The position numbers and the translations under genes were made by a program. Source: Nocardioides pocheonensis (GTDB taxonomy: Bacteria; Actinomycetota; Actinomycetes; Propionibacteriales; Nocardioidaceae). From it: DNA of 64,000 bases. Shown here piece after piece: positions 45,488 through 53,835 of the stretch. The stretch spans positions 35,754 through 99,753 of the forward strand of contig NZ_RJSF01000043.1 in NCBI RefSeq assembly GCF_003725535.1, read 5' to 3'. Every line of letters begins with the position of its first letter. Position 1 is the first letter of the stretch. The notes beneath the pieces were generated by a model that was given only the letters and a program-made list of their open reading frames with translations, was not told where the DNA came from and did no database searches.

Positions 45488-45802
45488 TCACGCGGATCTG
45501 CGAGGGACGCGCTTGGGCGAGGGCAGCGCGTCGACGAGCGCGGGCCCGCGCCTCGATTCGACCAAAGTCGTTGTGGCTGCCTCGGCCAGGGCGATGCGTC
45601 GTTCCTCCCACGACAACAATTGGTCAAGGCGCCAGCGGTCAGGACGGACCATGACAGGCGGAGGGACGAGGTCGCGGTCCTTGAGGTTCTGATAGCCCTT
45701 CGTCTTGCCCCAGCCGTAGCGGGCCATCACTGCGGTGGCGTCGAGGAACACGTGCCGCGGGTCGACGTCTGGGGAGGGCTCGCTGATCGTCATCATCGTC
45801 AT
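45488..45802 (-). CDS. Excisionase-like DNA-binding protein
   Basis: A 104-aa protein with an MerR/Xis-like winged helix (A-V-M-A-R-Y-G-W-G-K-T-K-G-Y-Q-N-L-K, then D-R-W-R-L-D-Q-L-L-S-W-E). ATG 45,802 overlaps the Rep stop (ATGA) behind a GAGGGAGGG RBS. It sits directly upstream of the recombinase and likely controls its directionality. A broken second copy lies at 43,530-43,661. Confidence 0.75.
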   Translation of the reverse strand: MTMMTISEPSPDVDPRHVFLDATAVMARYGWGKTKGYQNLKDRDLVPPPVMVRPDRWRLDQLLSWEERRIALAEAATTTLVESRRGPALVDALPSPKRVPRRSA

Positions 45803-47076
45803 CCCTCCCTCTCGCACTCACTGCCGCCACAAGCCGACTCCTCGCGGGCCGCCAGGCGAGATGCCCTTGTTCGGGCGTCGGCCGTCTTGGCAAGAAGGCG
45901 CTCGCCCTCGTTGCGGTGGCCGACCTTGATGAACCGCCACTCGTTGATCCCGCGGTTGGCGCCGGCACCATCGTCGTCCGCGCCGGCCTGGGCCGATCTC
46001 CATTCCGCGCGGTGAGCCCGGAGGGCGCCCATCGTGGTCGAGTAGGCACGGGTTTTGGTGGTGATGTGTCCCCGATAGCCGAGGGTGTGCAGCCACCGCG
46101 CCATCTCAGACGGACCGGGGGACTCCGCAAGCGTGAGGACAGTCCAGAGGATCTCGCGGACGTGCGGCCGCAAGTCGAGAGCCGCGACCGCCCGGGGTGA
46201 GATCCGGCGAGGGCTGAGACCGAAGTCGGACACTGACTTGGTGACGTACTTGGCAAGGTAGCTCGCCACCCGGCGATCGTCGCCCTCGCCCACGGTGATC
46301 AACAACGGCTGCACGTCGGTCTGGGTGCCGAAGCGCAGAGCCACCAGTTCGCCGCCGAAACTGGGAACGGTCAGCCGCACAGACGCGGCGGCCTCATGCA
46401 CGAGTGCCACCAGAGCGGCCGAGGGCATGGCCGCGTCGTCGAGACGGATCACAGCGTGGAAGTGGGGTACGCCGCGGCGCTGGAGCTCGACAACTTTCAC
46501 GTACGACACCCGCGCGGTGCGATCACGCTGCCTGACTAGACGCCGCAGTCTGACGGTGAAGCGGTGCCACAGCTGGGGCGCGTGCCAGGTGAAGAGCACG
46601 TGCCGGAGGTAGTCGTAGCACTCGGGGCAGAGCGGCTCACCGAGTCGGACGTCGTCCGATTCGTGCACAGACCGGCACCGGATCGGGACTCCGTGTCGAC
46701 ACCGATCAGGTGTGCCCGGGCGACACCGTCCGCCATTGAGAGCTGCGGTGTGCACCGCTCCGAAGCCGGGAGCGGTCAGGGTGGCGAACACCATCGGCCG
46801 GCCGTCGAGCAGCTCCGAGTCCAGCGGACTGATCCCCTGATGGACCAGCTGCCAGGTGTCGCCGGAGTAGAGCGCGGAGCAGGAAGGGCAGACCGAGGCG
46901 CGCCTGTTCTTGCACCGGGTCAGGATCTTCACGGAACGCCCCTGCCCATCACGGCCGCGGAGTTCGACGGGGGAGGAGCAGTAGCCGGCGTGGCCGACCT
47001 TGGCCCACCAATCTTCGTATCCGGGGGATGACGCTCGCGAGACGATCTGCGCGATCACATCAGTGGTCGGATCCAT
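45799..47076 (-). CDS. RepSA-like HUH replication initiator
   Basis: A 425-aa rolling-circle initiator of the actinomycete RepSA type. Cys pairs near the N-terminus (C-P-S-C and C-P-E-C) suggest a zinc site; P-H-F-H-A-V is the HUH metal motif and S-Y-L-A-K-Y-V-T-K-S the catalytic Tyr/Lys motif. It has an AGGAGGTAG RBS and overlaps the translocase gene by 17 bp. In AICEs this protein replicates the excised circle. Confidence 0.88.
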   Translation of the reverse strand: MDPTTDVIAQIVSRASSPGYEDWWAKVGHAGYCSSPVELRGRDGQGRSVKILTRCKNRRASVCPSCSALYSGDTWQLVHQGISPLDSELLDGRPMVFATLTAPGFGAVHTAALNGGRCRPGTPDRCRHGVPIRCRSVHESDDVRLGEPLCPECYDYLRHVLFTWHAPQLWHRFTVRLRRLVRQRDRTARVSYVKVVELQRRGVPHFHAVIRLDDAAMPSAALVALVHEAAASVRLTVPSFGGELVALRFGTQTDVQPLLITVGEGDDRRVASYLAKYVTKSVSDFGLSPRRISPRAVAALDLRPHVREILWTVLTLAESPGPSEMARWLHTLGYRGHITTKTRAYSTTMGALRAHRAEWRSAQAGADDDGAGANRGINEWRFIKVGHRNEGERLLAKTADARTRASRLAAREESACGGSECEREG

Positions 47077-47896
47077 GACAACTACCTCCTAAGCCGCCCA
47101 GGCCGGAGACGGGTGGTCGGTAGGCAGTCGAGATCCGGGTGATGTCGTCATCTGTCACGTAGAAGGCGCGGACGCGAGTGACCTCGGCGCTGCCGTCCTC
47201 GGCGACGTACGCGACTCCAGGCAACGAATCCGGGATCTGCTCGCACAGGGCGCCGTGGTCGCGGGCTGCCTGACCAAGCACCATTGCCGCCTGCGTGGCC
47301 TCGGTGAGCCGCAGCGCGATCCGCGTGGGGAAGAGCTGTCGCAAGGCGAGGACATCCTTTGACGGGTCCTGGACGCACGCGAGGACCGAGACGCCTACGG
47401 CACGGCCTTGGGTGAGCAGGAGCCCGAGCAGTTGCTCGACCTCGGCCTTGATCTTCCGATCGGTGATGTACGCCGTGAGCGAGGCGATCTCGTCAACGAC
47501 CACGAGGAGCAGCGGATCAGCCGTGCTTGGGACGTGCTGGCGGGAAACACCGCGAAGTCGCTCCGCCCGATCGACCAGGATCGCCGCGGCATCTCGGAGA
47601 AGCGTGAGCGTCGCTTCACCGGTGTCGTACGCGAATCGGGAGAACAGGTCGTGGCCAGCTCCGAACTCCATCCCGCCCTTGGGGTCGATGACCCACACCT
47701 GCACGAGACCGTCGTGGATCGCCGGCCCGATCGCGGCCAGGATCGACCAGGTCACTCCGCCCTTGCCGGATCCGGTTGCTCCGGCCACCAGCAGATGCCG
47801 CCCGGCCACGCGGGTCAGCCAAGGGAAGCCGTTCTCTCGTACGCCGATGTTCACCGCGACCAGGTCTGGCTCATCGACAGGCAGGGGGAGCGGCAT
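47060..47896 (-). CDS. FtsK/TraSA-type DNA translocase, C-terminal ATPase part (separated by in-frame stop)
   Basis: 278 aa carrying the FtsK/SpoIIIE motor: Walker A G-A-T-G-S-G-K-G, D-P-K-G-G, Walker B L-L-V-V-V-D-E-I-A. It is in the same frame as the membrane part upstream (47,918-48,478), separated only by a TAG and seven sense codons. No RBS precedes ATG 47,896, so independent translation is doubtful. Intact relatives are single proteins that pump double-stranded DNA between mycelia during AICE transfer. Confidence 0.75.
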   Translation of the reverse strand: MPLPLPVDEPDLVAVNIGVRENGFPWLTRVAGRHLLVAGATGSGKGGVTWSILAAIGPAIHDGLVQVWVIDPKGGMEFGAGHDLFSRFAYDTGEATLTLLRDAAAILVDRAERLRGVSRQHVPSTADPLLLVVVDEIASLTAYITDRKIKAEVEQLLGLLLTQGRAVGVSVLACVQDPSKDVLALRQLFPTRIALRLTEATQAAMVLGQAARDHGALCEQIPDSLPGVAYVAEDGSAEVTRVRAFYVTDDDITRISTAYRPPVSGLGGLGGSCHGSDH

Positions 47897-47917
47897 AACG
47901 GAGGCGAGCGGGTCTGC

Positions 47918-48478
47918 CTACTGGGCCTCGAGCTCGACCCACCCGGGCCGCGGCGAGCGCACGCGCACCACCTGTGCGCCGAGAGCGTGTGCCAGGGCTT
48001 CAGCCTGCTTCTGCCAGTCGGTGGTCGATTGGCCGGGGAGCATCCGGACAGTCAGTACGTCGACCCCAGTGCCGATCACTATGCGTTTCAGCTGCGGCAC
48101 CAGAACGTCTTGGTCCAGCGTGTTCGCCAGACCGTGCAGCGCACAGATTTGGGGCCAGTGCCGCTCATAGCGGGACCAGCCACGCCACCGGACCAGGATC
48201 CTCCCGCTCACACAACGCCGGAAGCTACCCGGCCACGCAAGTCTCCAGGCGATGGCCAACAGCACGGTCAGCACGATGGCCGCGGTTGCGGTCGACGCAC
48301 CCCATTGGTGCGCCACGGCGCCGCAGCCGAGGATCGGGAGGCTCAGCGCCGGGAACGACACAGCCCATCGGAACACTGTCCGTGGCAGTCGCATTGCGTC
48401 GCCGATGAGCGAGAAGACGACCTGTTCGAAGACATCCGATGGCCGCACGAAGTTGTAACGTGGCTCGCTTCGCACCAT
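47918..48478 (-). CDS. FtsK/TraSA-type DNA translocase, N-terminal membrane part
   Basis: 186 aa with two adjacent hydrophobic segments (about 37-55 and 64-82) and a soluble domain ending V-R-V-R-S-P-R-P-G-W-V-E-L-E-A-Q before a TAG at 47,918-47,920. That ending is where intact translocases continue into the motor domain. ATG 48,478 has a good GAGAGGTGAG RBS. Read with the C-terminal part, the original protein would be about 472 aa. Confidence 0.7.
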   Translation of the reverse strand: MVRSEPRYNFVRPSDVFEQVVFSLIGDAMRLPRTVFRWAVSFPALSLPILGCGAVAHQWGASTATAAIVLTVLLAIAWRLAWPGSFRRCVSGRILVRWRGWSRYERHWPQICALHGLANTLDQDVLVPQLKRIVIGTGVDVLTVRMLPGQSTTDWQKQAEALAHALGAQVVRVRSPRPGWVELEAQ

Positions 48479-48563
48479 GACAACTCACCTCTCCCGGCAT
48501 CGGGGGCGCCGGCCCGATCGCGCGCAAACGGTGCTCACGCGCGACCGAGCCGACGGAGCCCGA

Positions 48564-48923
48564 TCAGGCCGCCTTTCCGCCCGAGGTCGGTCGCTCGACG
48601 GAGCTGGCTGTGGTGATCGGCGTCCCGGATGGCCGGATCGAGGCAGCCCGATAGGCCACGCCGGACCGGTCGCCCTGGGTCCAGGGGATCGCCACCAGGC
48701 CCTCGACCGTCACCGGCTGGCCGACGTTCACCGACGGCTCGCCGACGACGGTGATGGCGAGGACCTCGCCACCGGTCGCGTCCAGGGCTGCTACCTGCAG
48801 CTGCCACAGGGGCTGGCCGGTCTCCCTGTCGATTCGCGGGACGCCGGTGTCCCGGTCGGTCCTTGCCTGCCCCTCGCGCGTGCAGAAGAACTGCACGCCC
48901 CTTACATCGATGTTGAGCTTCAT
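48564..48923 (-). CDS. SCO3933-like AICE regulatory-family protein
   Basis: A 119-aa protein starting M-K-L-N-I-D-V, with D-R-E-T-G-Q-P-L-W-Q-L-Q and a compact beta-rich pattern, resembling the SCO3933 family found upstream of tra genes in actinomycete elements. ATG 48,921-48,923 is chosen; the longer open frame to 49,343 is non-coding. Its exact role is not known. Confidence 0.65.
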   Translation of the reverse strand: MKLNIDVRGVQFFCTREGQARTDRDTGVPRIDRETGQPLWQLQVAALDATGGEVLAITVVGEPSVNVGQPVTVEGLVAIPWTQGDRSGVAYRAASIRPSGTPITTASSVERPTSGGKAA

Positions 48924-49616
48924 CGCACTCTGCTTTCTCTTGGATGTCACGGCCGGTTCCGGCCGCGCGACCAGCACACCCCGAGATGAGGCCAACACCA
49001 GAGCGAGGCGGCCGAGTCTGTGGACAAGCGGTGCTCCGGGCACGCCATGGACGCATTTCGGAGCTCGGGATGGATGCACCGAGGTTCGGGACCCGGGCAG
49101 GACGCCCCAGATCGCCAAGACCTCTGCCGGGAACCAAGGTGATGTCGACGCCCGGACGCATGTGGCTCCACCTGACGCGGAACGACGGGTCGACATCGAG
49201 CCGAACGCAAGCGGCACCGTCCATCCGGACCGGGTGTTGTTGGTGTGTCGATGCACCGATGGCAACCAAGCAAGGCCGATGTGGCCCAAGACTTCCTGGC
49301 CAGAGCTCCGTGACGGTTGCGGAGCTTCTGTTCTGTGGGTCAATCAGAAAGTGGGGCGACGCGGTCCGCTCCTTCGTCGCTCCCCGCGCCGCCAACGACG
49401 GAGGGGGGCCAGCGCCTGCAGTCGTTCCAGAAGGCGACGCAGGGAGCCCATGTCCGCCTCGTTCAGACTTTCTCTACTGCATCGAGCAGAGGATTGGCGG
49501 CCGGTGACGCGTCTGGACAATCCTCGAATCGGCTCAGCCTACTGCCGGCATCGGTAGGCTGCCTCCAGTTACGGGAACGCAGAAGCCGAGCTCCGCTTCG
49601 GCAGCGGAGGATGTCG
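48924..49616. other. Gene-free 693-bp interval at element boundary
   Basis: No ORF here has a plausible amino-acid composition on either strand. It separates the nested AICE-like genes (minus) from the sigma/ATPase operon (plus). It may hold promoters, transfer or origin sites, or the element's left boundary. No strong repeat or hairpin was recognised by eye. Confidence 0.4.
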
Positions 49617-50009
49617 GTGGGTTTCGATCTGTCAGATCTGGCCGGGCTGCTCAACATGGGGCCGCCCGCGGGCGAGGCATGGTTCGAGCAGACGGAATCG
49701 ATCGTCGGGTTCGCGCCGCAGAAGCCCACCGCGAAGCGGCCGATCATCCTCCGGCACTGGCCCGACTCCGGTGCCATCGCGTACGTCTTCGCGCGCACCT
49801 CGAACCTCGATCGCGTCGAGGTCAACAACCCGGGACATGACCATCGCCAGGAATGGCCGAAATGCTGGTTGCGAGACGTCGGCAGCATCGTCGTGTCACG
49901 TCCGCTGCCGGTCCCGAAGGACGCCCTCGACGAGCCCCACCGCCTTTGCAGCGAAAGCGACCAGCTCACCATCGACGCAGTGAAGCGGGCGCGATGGCAG
50001 ACGAAATGA
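49617..50009 (+). CDS. Small protein of unknown function, first gene of sigma/ATPase operon
   Basis: A 130-aa soluble protein starting with GTG 49,617 about 7 nt after GGAGG (ATG 49,611 is too close to the RBS). It contains R-P-I-I-L-R-H-W-P-D-S-G and R-T-S-N-L-D-R-V-E. It overlaps the next gene by 16 bp. Not recognised; a small nuclease or toxin is possible but not supported by a clear motif. Confidence 0.55.
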   Translation: MGFDLSDLAGLLNMGPPAGEAWFEQTESIVGFAPQKPTAKRPIILRHWPDSGAIAYVFARTSNLDRVEVNNPGHDHRQEWPKCWLRDVGSIVVSRPLPVPKDALDEPHRLCSESDQLTIDAVKRARWQTK

Positions 50010-51007
50010 TCGACAGTTGCCCACTCGTCGAGCTCGACATTGGGGACGACCTGGGTGATGTGAGCGCCGGCAACCTTCATGCTCTGATCCAGGAGCATGA
50101 GAGCGATGTGATCGGTCCTCTCTGGCTCGACGAGATTCGGACGGCCGCTCCTCGCGTCGCCCGCAGATACAGTCCCTCGGTCTATGCGCGCACCACGGCG
50201 TGGAACGCCGACGCAATCGACGACCTCGTTCAGGACGTCGTTGAGCGCATGATGGTGAAGGGTCAGGCCCAGTACATCTGCGACGTGGCGAACGACTTTG
50301 GCCACGCGCGCGCCCTCATCTACCGTCAGGTGAGAATGACCCTGATAGATCGCCGACAGCGGACAGCCATCGACAACCTCTTCGATCGCGCGGTCGAGCG
50401 CCTCGGTTCGCCGCCGTTTGACCAAGTTAAGAGTAGACCGCGCTCCTGGCGTATCGATGGCCCGATGTCGGACCCCGCGCCAGCTTCCCGACGACTCACC
50501 TCATCGCTCGCGGCGCTGCCCCGGCTCCCCGGCAACGGGATGGAGCGGGCCAGTGCGATCTGGACGACGGAGACACTCTCGGACGCTCTGATGCTCATCT
50601 GCGGTGCCGTTGGCGAGGTCGACGAACCAGAACTTCGGAGAATTCTCGAAGAGTCGTTGACAGTCTTCGCAACAGCGGAGGTTGTGTCTGATGACGCCGG
50701 GACCGAAATCCGGTCCGGCGAACTTGACCCAGGCAACCTGACCATGGCAAATGAAATCACTCAAAGACTCCTCGCCACGCTGACGCTCGAGGAAGCGACA
50801 CTGCTCGCGGGCAAGTGGATCGGCGACTCTGACGGCGACATCGCACGCCGCCTCGGTGTCAGCCGACCGACGGCTGCGAAGTACAAGGAGTCTGCCTTTG
50901 CGAAGGTTCGCGATGAACTCACCGAGCAGAGTGAAGCCGTCGTTGGGTATGTGTTCGCGCGGCTTCAGTCACTCGTTATCGCTAGGGCAGGAGGAGGTGC
51001 ACGATGA
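49994..51007 (+). CDS. Sigma-70-family-like protein
   Basis: A 337-aa protein. Residues about 65-130 look like sigma region 2 (D-A-I-D-D-L-V-Q-D-V-V-E-R-M...L-I-D-R-R-Q-R), and residues about 275-320 like region 4 (L-T-L-E-E-A-T-L-L-A, then D-I-A-R-R-L-G-V-S-R-P-T-A-A-K-Y). The spacer between them is about 140 residues, longer than in ECF sigma factors. ATG 49,994 overlaps the first gene; its stop overlaps the third (ATGA). It may direct transcription of the operon or act as a sensor inside a defence system. Confidence 0.65.
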   Translation: MADEMIDSCPLVELDIGDDLGDVSAGNLHALIQEHESDVIGPLWLDEIRTAAPRVARRYSPSVYARTTAWNADAIDDLVQDVVERMMVKGQAQYICDVANDFGHARALIYRQVRMTLIDRRQRTAIDNLFDRAVERLGSPPFDQVKSRPRSWRIDGPMSDPAPASRRLTSSLAALPRLPGNGMERASAIWTTETLSDALMLICGAVGEVDEPELRRILEESLTVFATAEVVSDDAGTEIRSGELDPGNLTMANEITQRLLATLTLEEATLLAGKWIGDSDGDIARRLGVSRPTAAKYKESAFAKVRDELTEQSEAVVGYVFARLQSLVIARAGGGAR

Positions 51008-51906
51008 CCGACATCGAGATCGGTGGTATCTACCGGGCGGTGGCGATGGACCGTGATACGCCGTCTGCGCTGGTTCTCGTCACCCACTTCGAAGAAGGGA
51101 CGCAGTCCCTTGCCGTGACCCTTCTAAGCCCTGATATTGAACTCGGCTCCAGCACGGACCTTGTCCTCTCTGGGGAAGAAATTGGCCGCGGGTACGACCT
51201 CCTCGCGGAGTCCGACGTCTTCGGCTACGCGTGGGTAGTGCAACTCGATCGGCGTGTTGGCCGTGTCGACTCGCAGGTTCTGGAGGCCGTTTCGGCCCTG
51301 CGCGAGGGGGGAGCGATCGATCGGACGATCGCCGGGCCACCAGTCGTCGACCGCAGTGACCCCCGCTGGGGATTCAAGCTCCAGGAGCTAAAGCGGCTCC
51401 AGGCCCTGACTGCGGACTGCACTCGCGAACTCATCGACGGTGAGCGGGTTGCGTCGATCGATCCGAACGCGCTGCGCGCACCGTCCAGCGAGGCCGAGAT
51501 CGCAGCTTTCGAGGTATTTGTCATTGAGGTCATCGAAGCCGTAAAGCGCGGTGATGCACGAGTCCCGGGGTGGCTCGTGGACATCGCCTTGGACGACGAA
51601 CTCGTCGCCGCATACCGCGAGGTCGGCCTCTACAACTCGCTTCGGCTCCTATGGAAGCTTGCGGACACGACAGATGTGCCGCCCTTGGCTGAACCGGCGA
51701 ACTCGACTCTCGAACAGTGCCAGTCGTTCCAGGTGGAGTTGACCGCAGCCTCCGGCCACTCGAGCCTGTTACTTCTGGGTCGGTCGACTGACATCCAAGG
51801 CCCGATCGAGGCGCGACCTGTCCGCACTCGTGACGGACGCCTCCTCCAACTGAGCCTTGTTTCCGCGGCCGTCAGCGCCACAGAGTTCCGAGAGGTCTTC
51901 GCATGA
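51004..51906 (+). CDS. Protein of unknown function in sigma/ATPase operon
   Basis: A 300-aa soluble protein. The N-terminal third (about 1-80) is beta-rich (I-G-G-I-Y-R-A-V-A, then V-V-Q-L-D-R-R-V-G) and may be a small-barrel domain; the rest is mixed. No membrane segment or catalytic motif seen. It is joined to the sigma-like and ATPase genes by 4-bp overlaps on both sides, so the proteins are probably made in fixed ratio. Confidence 0.55.
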   Translation: MTDIEIGGIYRAVAMDRDTPSALVLVTHFEEGTQSLAVTLLSPDIELGSSTDLVLSGEEIGRGYDLLAESDVFGYAWVVQLDRRVGRVDSQVLEAVSALREGGAIDRTIAGPPVVDRSDPRWGFKLQELKRLQALTADCTRELIDGERVASIDPNALRAPSSEAEIAAFEVFVIEVIEAVKRGDARVPGWLVDIALDDELVAAYREVGLYNSLRLLWKLADTTDVPPLAEPANSTLEQCQSFQVELTAASGHSSLLLLGRSTDIQGPIEARPVRTRDGRLLQLSLVSAAVSATEFREVFA

Positions 51907-53744
51907 GTAACCCATTGATGGAGCGCCGCATACCGCTCTCGCGCCGCGGCATAATCCTTCGGCGTTGGCGGCTGCAGAATTTCAAGTCGGTCCGGAACGC
52001 CGAAGTCGAGCTTCGGCCGCTGACGGTCGTCGTCGGCGCGAACAGCGCTGGCAAAAGCACGCTCCTCCAGAGCATTCGAGCAGCGAGTCAGGCAACCGGC
52101 ACGACTGGCTACCTCTACCCGCTGAATGGCCGGGGAGTGCGACTCGGCACCGTCGCCGAAGTGAAGTACCGGGGCCCCGGCAACGACGATGAGCCCCTGA
52201 TAATCGGAGCAGACTTTGAGATCCAGGCACCGCGAGGGATGAACCGAGACGGGCGGGCTCTGGCCCCGGCACAGGCAGCCCCTGTGCTCGCGACCCTGTC
52301 ATGGGAGGTCAAGCTCGGCGAGTCGTCCCAGCAGAAGGGCATCGCGAAGATTGAGCGACTTAACGTCGACCTGAAGCCCCACGACCCTGAGACCTTGCCC
52401 CGCAACGCCCCGCGCCTGGAGAGGGCTTGGGTCCTGGCGATCGCCGACGACGACGCAGAGGAAGTCGTCCCACTCGATGACGACGACGACGTTCAATCCA
52501 TTCCGCACTACTTTTCGGGACAGTTTGCGGACGCGATCGGCAACTTGCTTGAAGTGGTCGACATCCTCGTTGAAGGCGGATTCCCAGTTGACGCTTCGGT
52601 CATGCGGCCACGGGGACAGGTTCTCTTTGAGACATGGCGGGACAACCTCCTGCGCAGGTCCATTCGGGAGCGTGAAGTGACCGAGCCTGACCTGCTGACT
52701 GAGGTCAACGCGGTCGAGGAGGTCAGTCGAAACCTCCTCAACGTACACGCCGCAGTAGTCGACGCCGACGTCGAATATGCCGACGCCGTGCGCCTCGAAC
52801 TCGGCTCGAAGGCACCAGAGACACGCACGAAGATCGACCTCAACATCGCATCGTCCGAGAGTTTTGGCGACGCTGTCGTAGCGAGATTGGCCGAGGGCGG
52901 TGTCGAAGGCGAGGTTGCGTATCCGCATCGCCTCGACGACCTAGGCCGCGCATCGAACATCGCGTCCTCGTACCTCGCCGGCGGCATCCGCTATCTGGGC
53001 CCGCTTCGCGATGAGCCGCGGGCGGCGTACCCGGACTCACCCGAGGGCGACGACACCTACGTCGGTTCTAGGGGCGAGTTCACGGCTTCTGTGCTGCAGC
53101 GCCACGGTAACCGGAAGGTGAGCGTGCCGACCCCGCAAACGGACGGCACGATTAGGAACCCACGCAGGCCGATCCAGCTCGTCACCGCCGTCAACCGCTG
53201 GGCCGCGTATCTTGATATCGGCGAGAGCTTCTCGGTCTCCGACCAGGGTCGTTTCGGCATCCAGATGCAACTGCGACAGAGTGACGTGGAAGGGGATTTG
53301 GACCTGACCAGCGTCGGCACTGGCGTTAGCCAGTTGCTGCCGGTGATTGTCATGTGCCTTCAGGCCCCGATCGGCTCACTCCTGCTGATCGAGCAGCCTG
53401 AACTCCACCTCAACCCGCGGGTGCAGCAGCGCCTCACCGACTTCCTGCTTGCTATCGCGCAAAGCGGGAGACACCTAATTGTTGAGACTCATAGCGAGTA
53501 CCTCATCTCCCGCCTGCGTCGCCATGTCGCCGAAGACCCCAACGACACCCTGCAGGACACGATCGGCATCTACTTCGCCAAGCGTGTCCGGGGTGCGACC
53601 ACTTACGAACTCGTGCAGACGAACGAGTTCGGCGGTATCGACGAGTGGCCTGAGAACTTTTTCGACCAGGCCACGGAAGAAGAACACGCGATCCTCTCGG
53701 CCGCGGTAAAGAAGCGTCGCGAGAGGGCCACGCCCAGCAACTAG
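51903..53744 (+). CDS. AAA15/DUF3696-type SMC-like ATPase
   Basis: A 613-aa ATPase. Walker A G-A-N-S-A-G-K-S at residues 45-52; ABC-like signature [10 protein letters not shown]; Walker [19 protein letters not shown] downstream; a W-P-E-N-F-F-D ending as in DUF3696. The middle region is longer than in the island's other DUF3696 protein and includes an acidic D-D-D-D stretch. No fused nuclease. Last gene of the four-gene operon, 91 bp before hsdM. Confidence 0.78.
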   Translation: MSNPLMERRIPLSRRGIILRRWRLQNFKSVRNAEVELRPLTVVVGANSAGKSTLLQSIRAASQATGTTGYLYPLNGRGVRLGTVAEVKYRGPGNDDEPLIIGADFEIQAPRGMNRDGRALAPAQAAPVLATLSWEVKLGESSQQKGIAKIERLNVDLKPHDPETLPRNAPRLERAWVLAIADDDAEEVVPLDDDDDVQSIPHYFSGQFADAIGNLLEVVDILVEGGFPVDASVMRPRGQVLFETWRDNLLRRSIREREVTEPDLLTEVNAVEEVSRNLLNVHAAVVDADVEYADAVRLELGSKAPETRTKIDLNIASSESFGDAVVARLAEGGVEGEVAYPHRLDDLGRASNIASSYLAGGIRYLGPLRDEPRAAYPDSPEGDDTYVGSRGEFTASVLQRHGNRKVSVPTPQTDGTIRNPRRPIQLVTAVNRWAAYLDIGESFSVSDQGRFGIQMQLRQSDVEGDLDLTSVGTGVSQLLPVIVMCLQAPIGSLLLIEQPELHLNPRVQQRLTDFLLAIAQSGRHLIVETHSEYLISRLRRHVAEDPNDTLQDTIGIYFAKRVRGATTYELVQTNEFGGIDEWPENFFDQATEEEHAILSAAVKKRRERATPSN

Positions 53745-53835
53745 CCGGCACCCATTGACATGGTCACCGTCAGGCCAGATTGAGCTTCGTGAGCCGCCGC
53801 AATACCACGACAAGAAGCTAGAAGGGAGGCGCCGC

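Larger units (their letters stand above)
43530..48923 (-). mobile_element. Nested AICE-like element (serine recombinase type)
   Basis: Gene order SCO3933-like, FtsK-type translocase, HUH replication initiator, Xis and site-specific recombinase, all on the minus strand, matches the core of actinomycete integrative and conjugative elements. The recombinase is a large serine type instead of the common tyrosine type. The limits given are those of recognisable genes; no flanking att repeats were identified. The translocase is interrupted, so conjugative transfer is probably lost. Confidence 0.65.

Noticed and set aside
48924-49507. Overlapping plus and minus frames of 60-190 codons
   Set aside because: Cys/Arg/Pro/Gly-rich shadow translations without RBS or recognisable motifs.
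49463-50425. 320-codon minus-strand frame
   Set aside because: Antisense to the small protein and sigma-like genes, whose overlaps and RBS support the plus strand.
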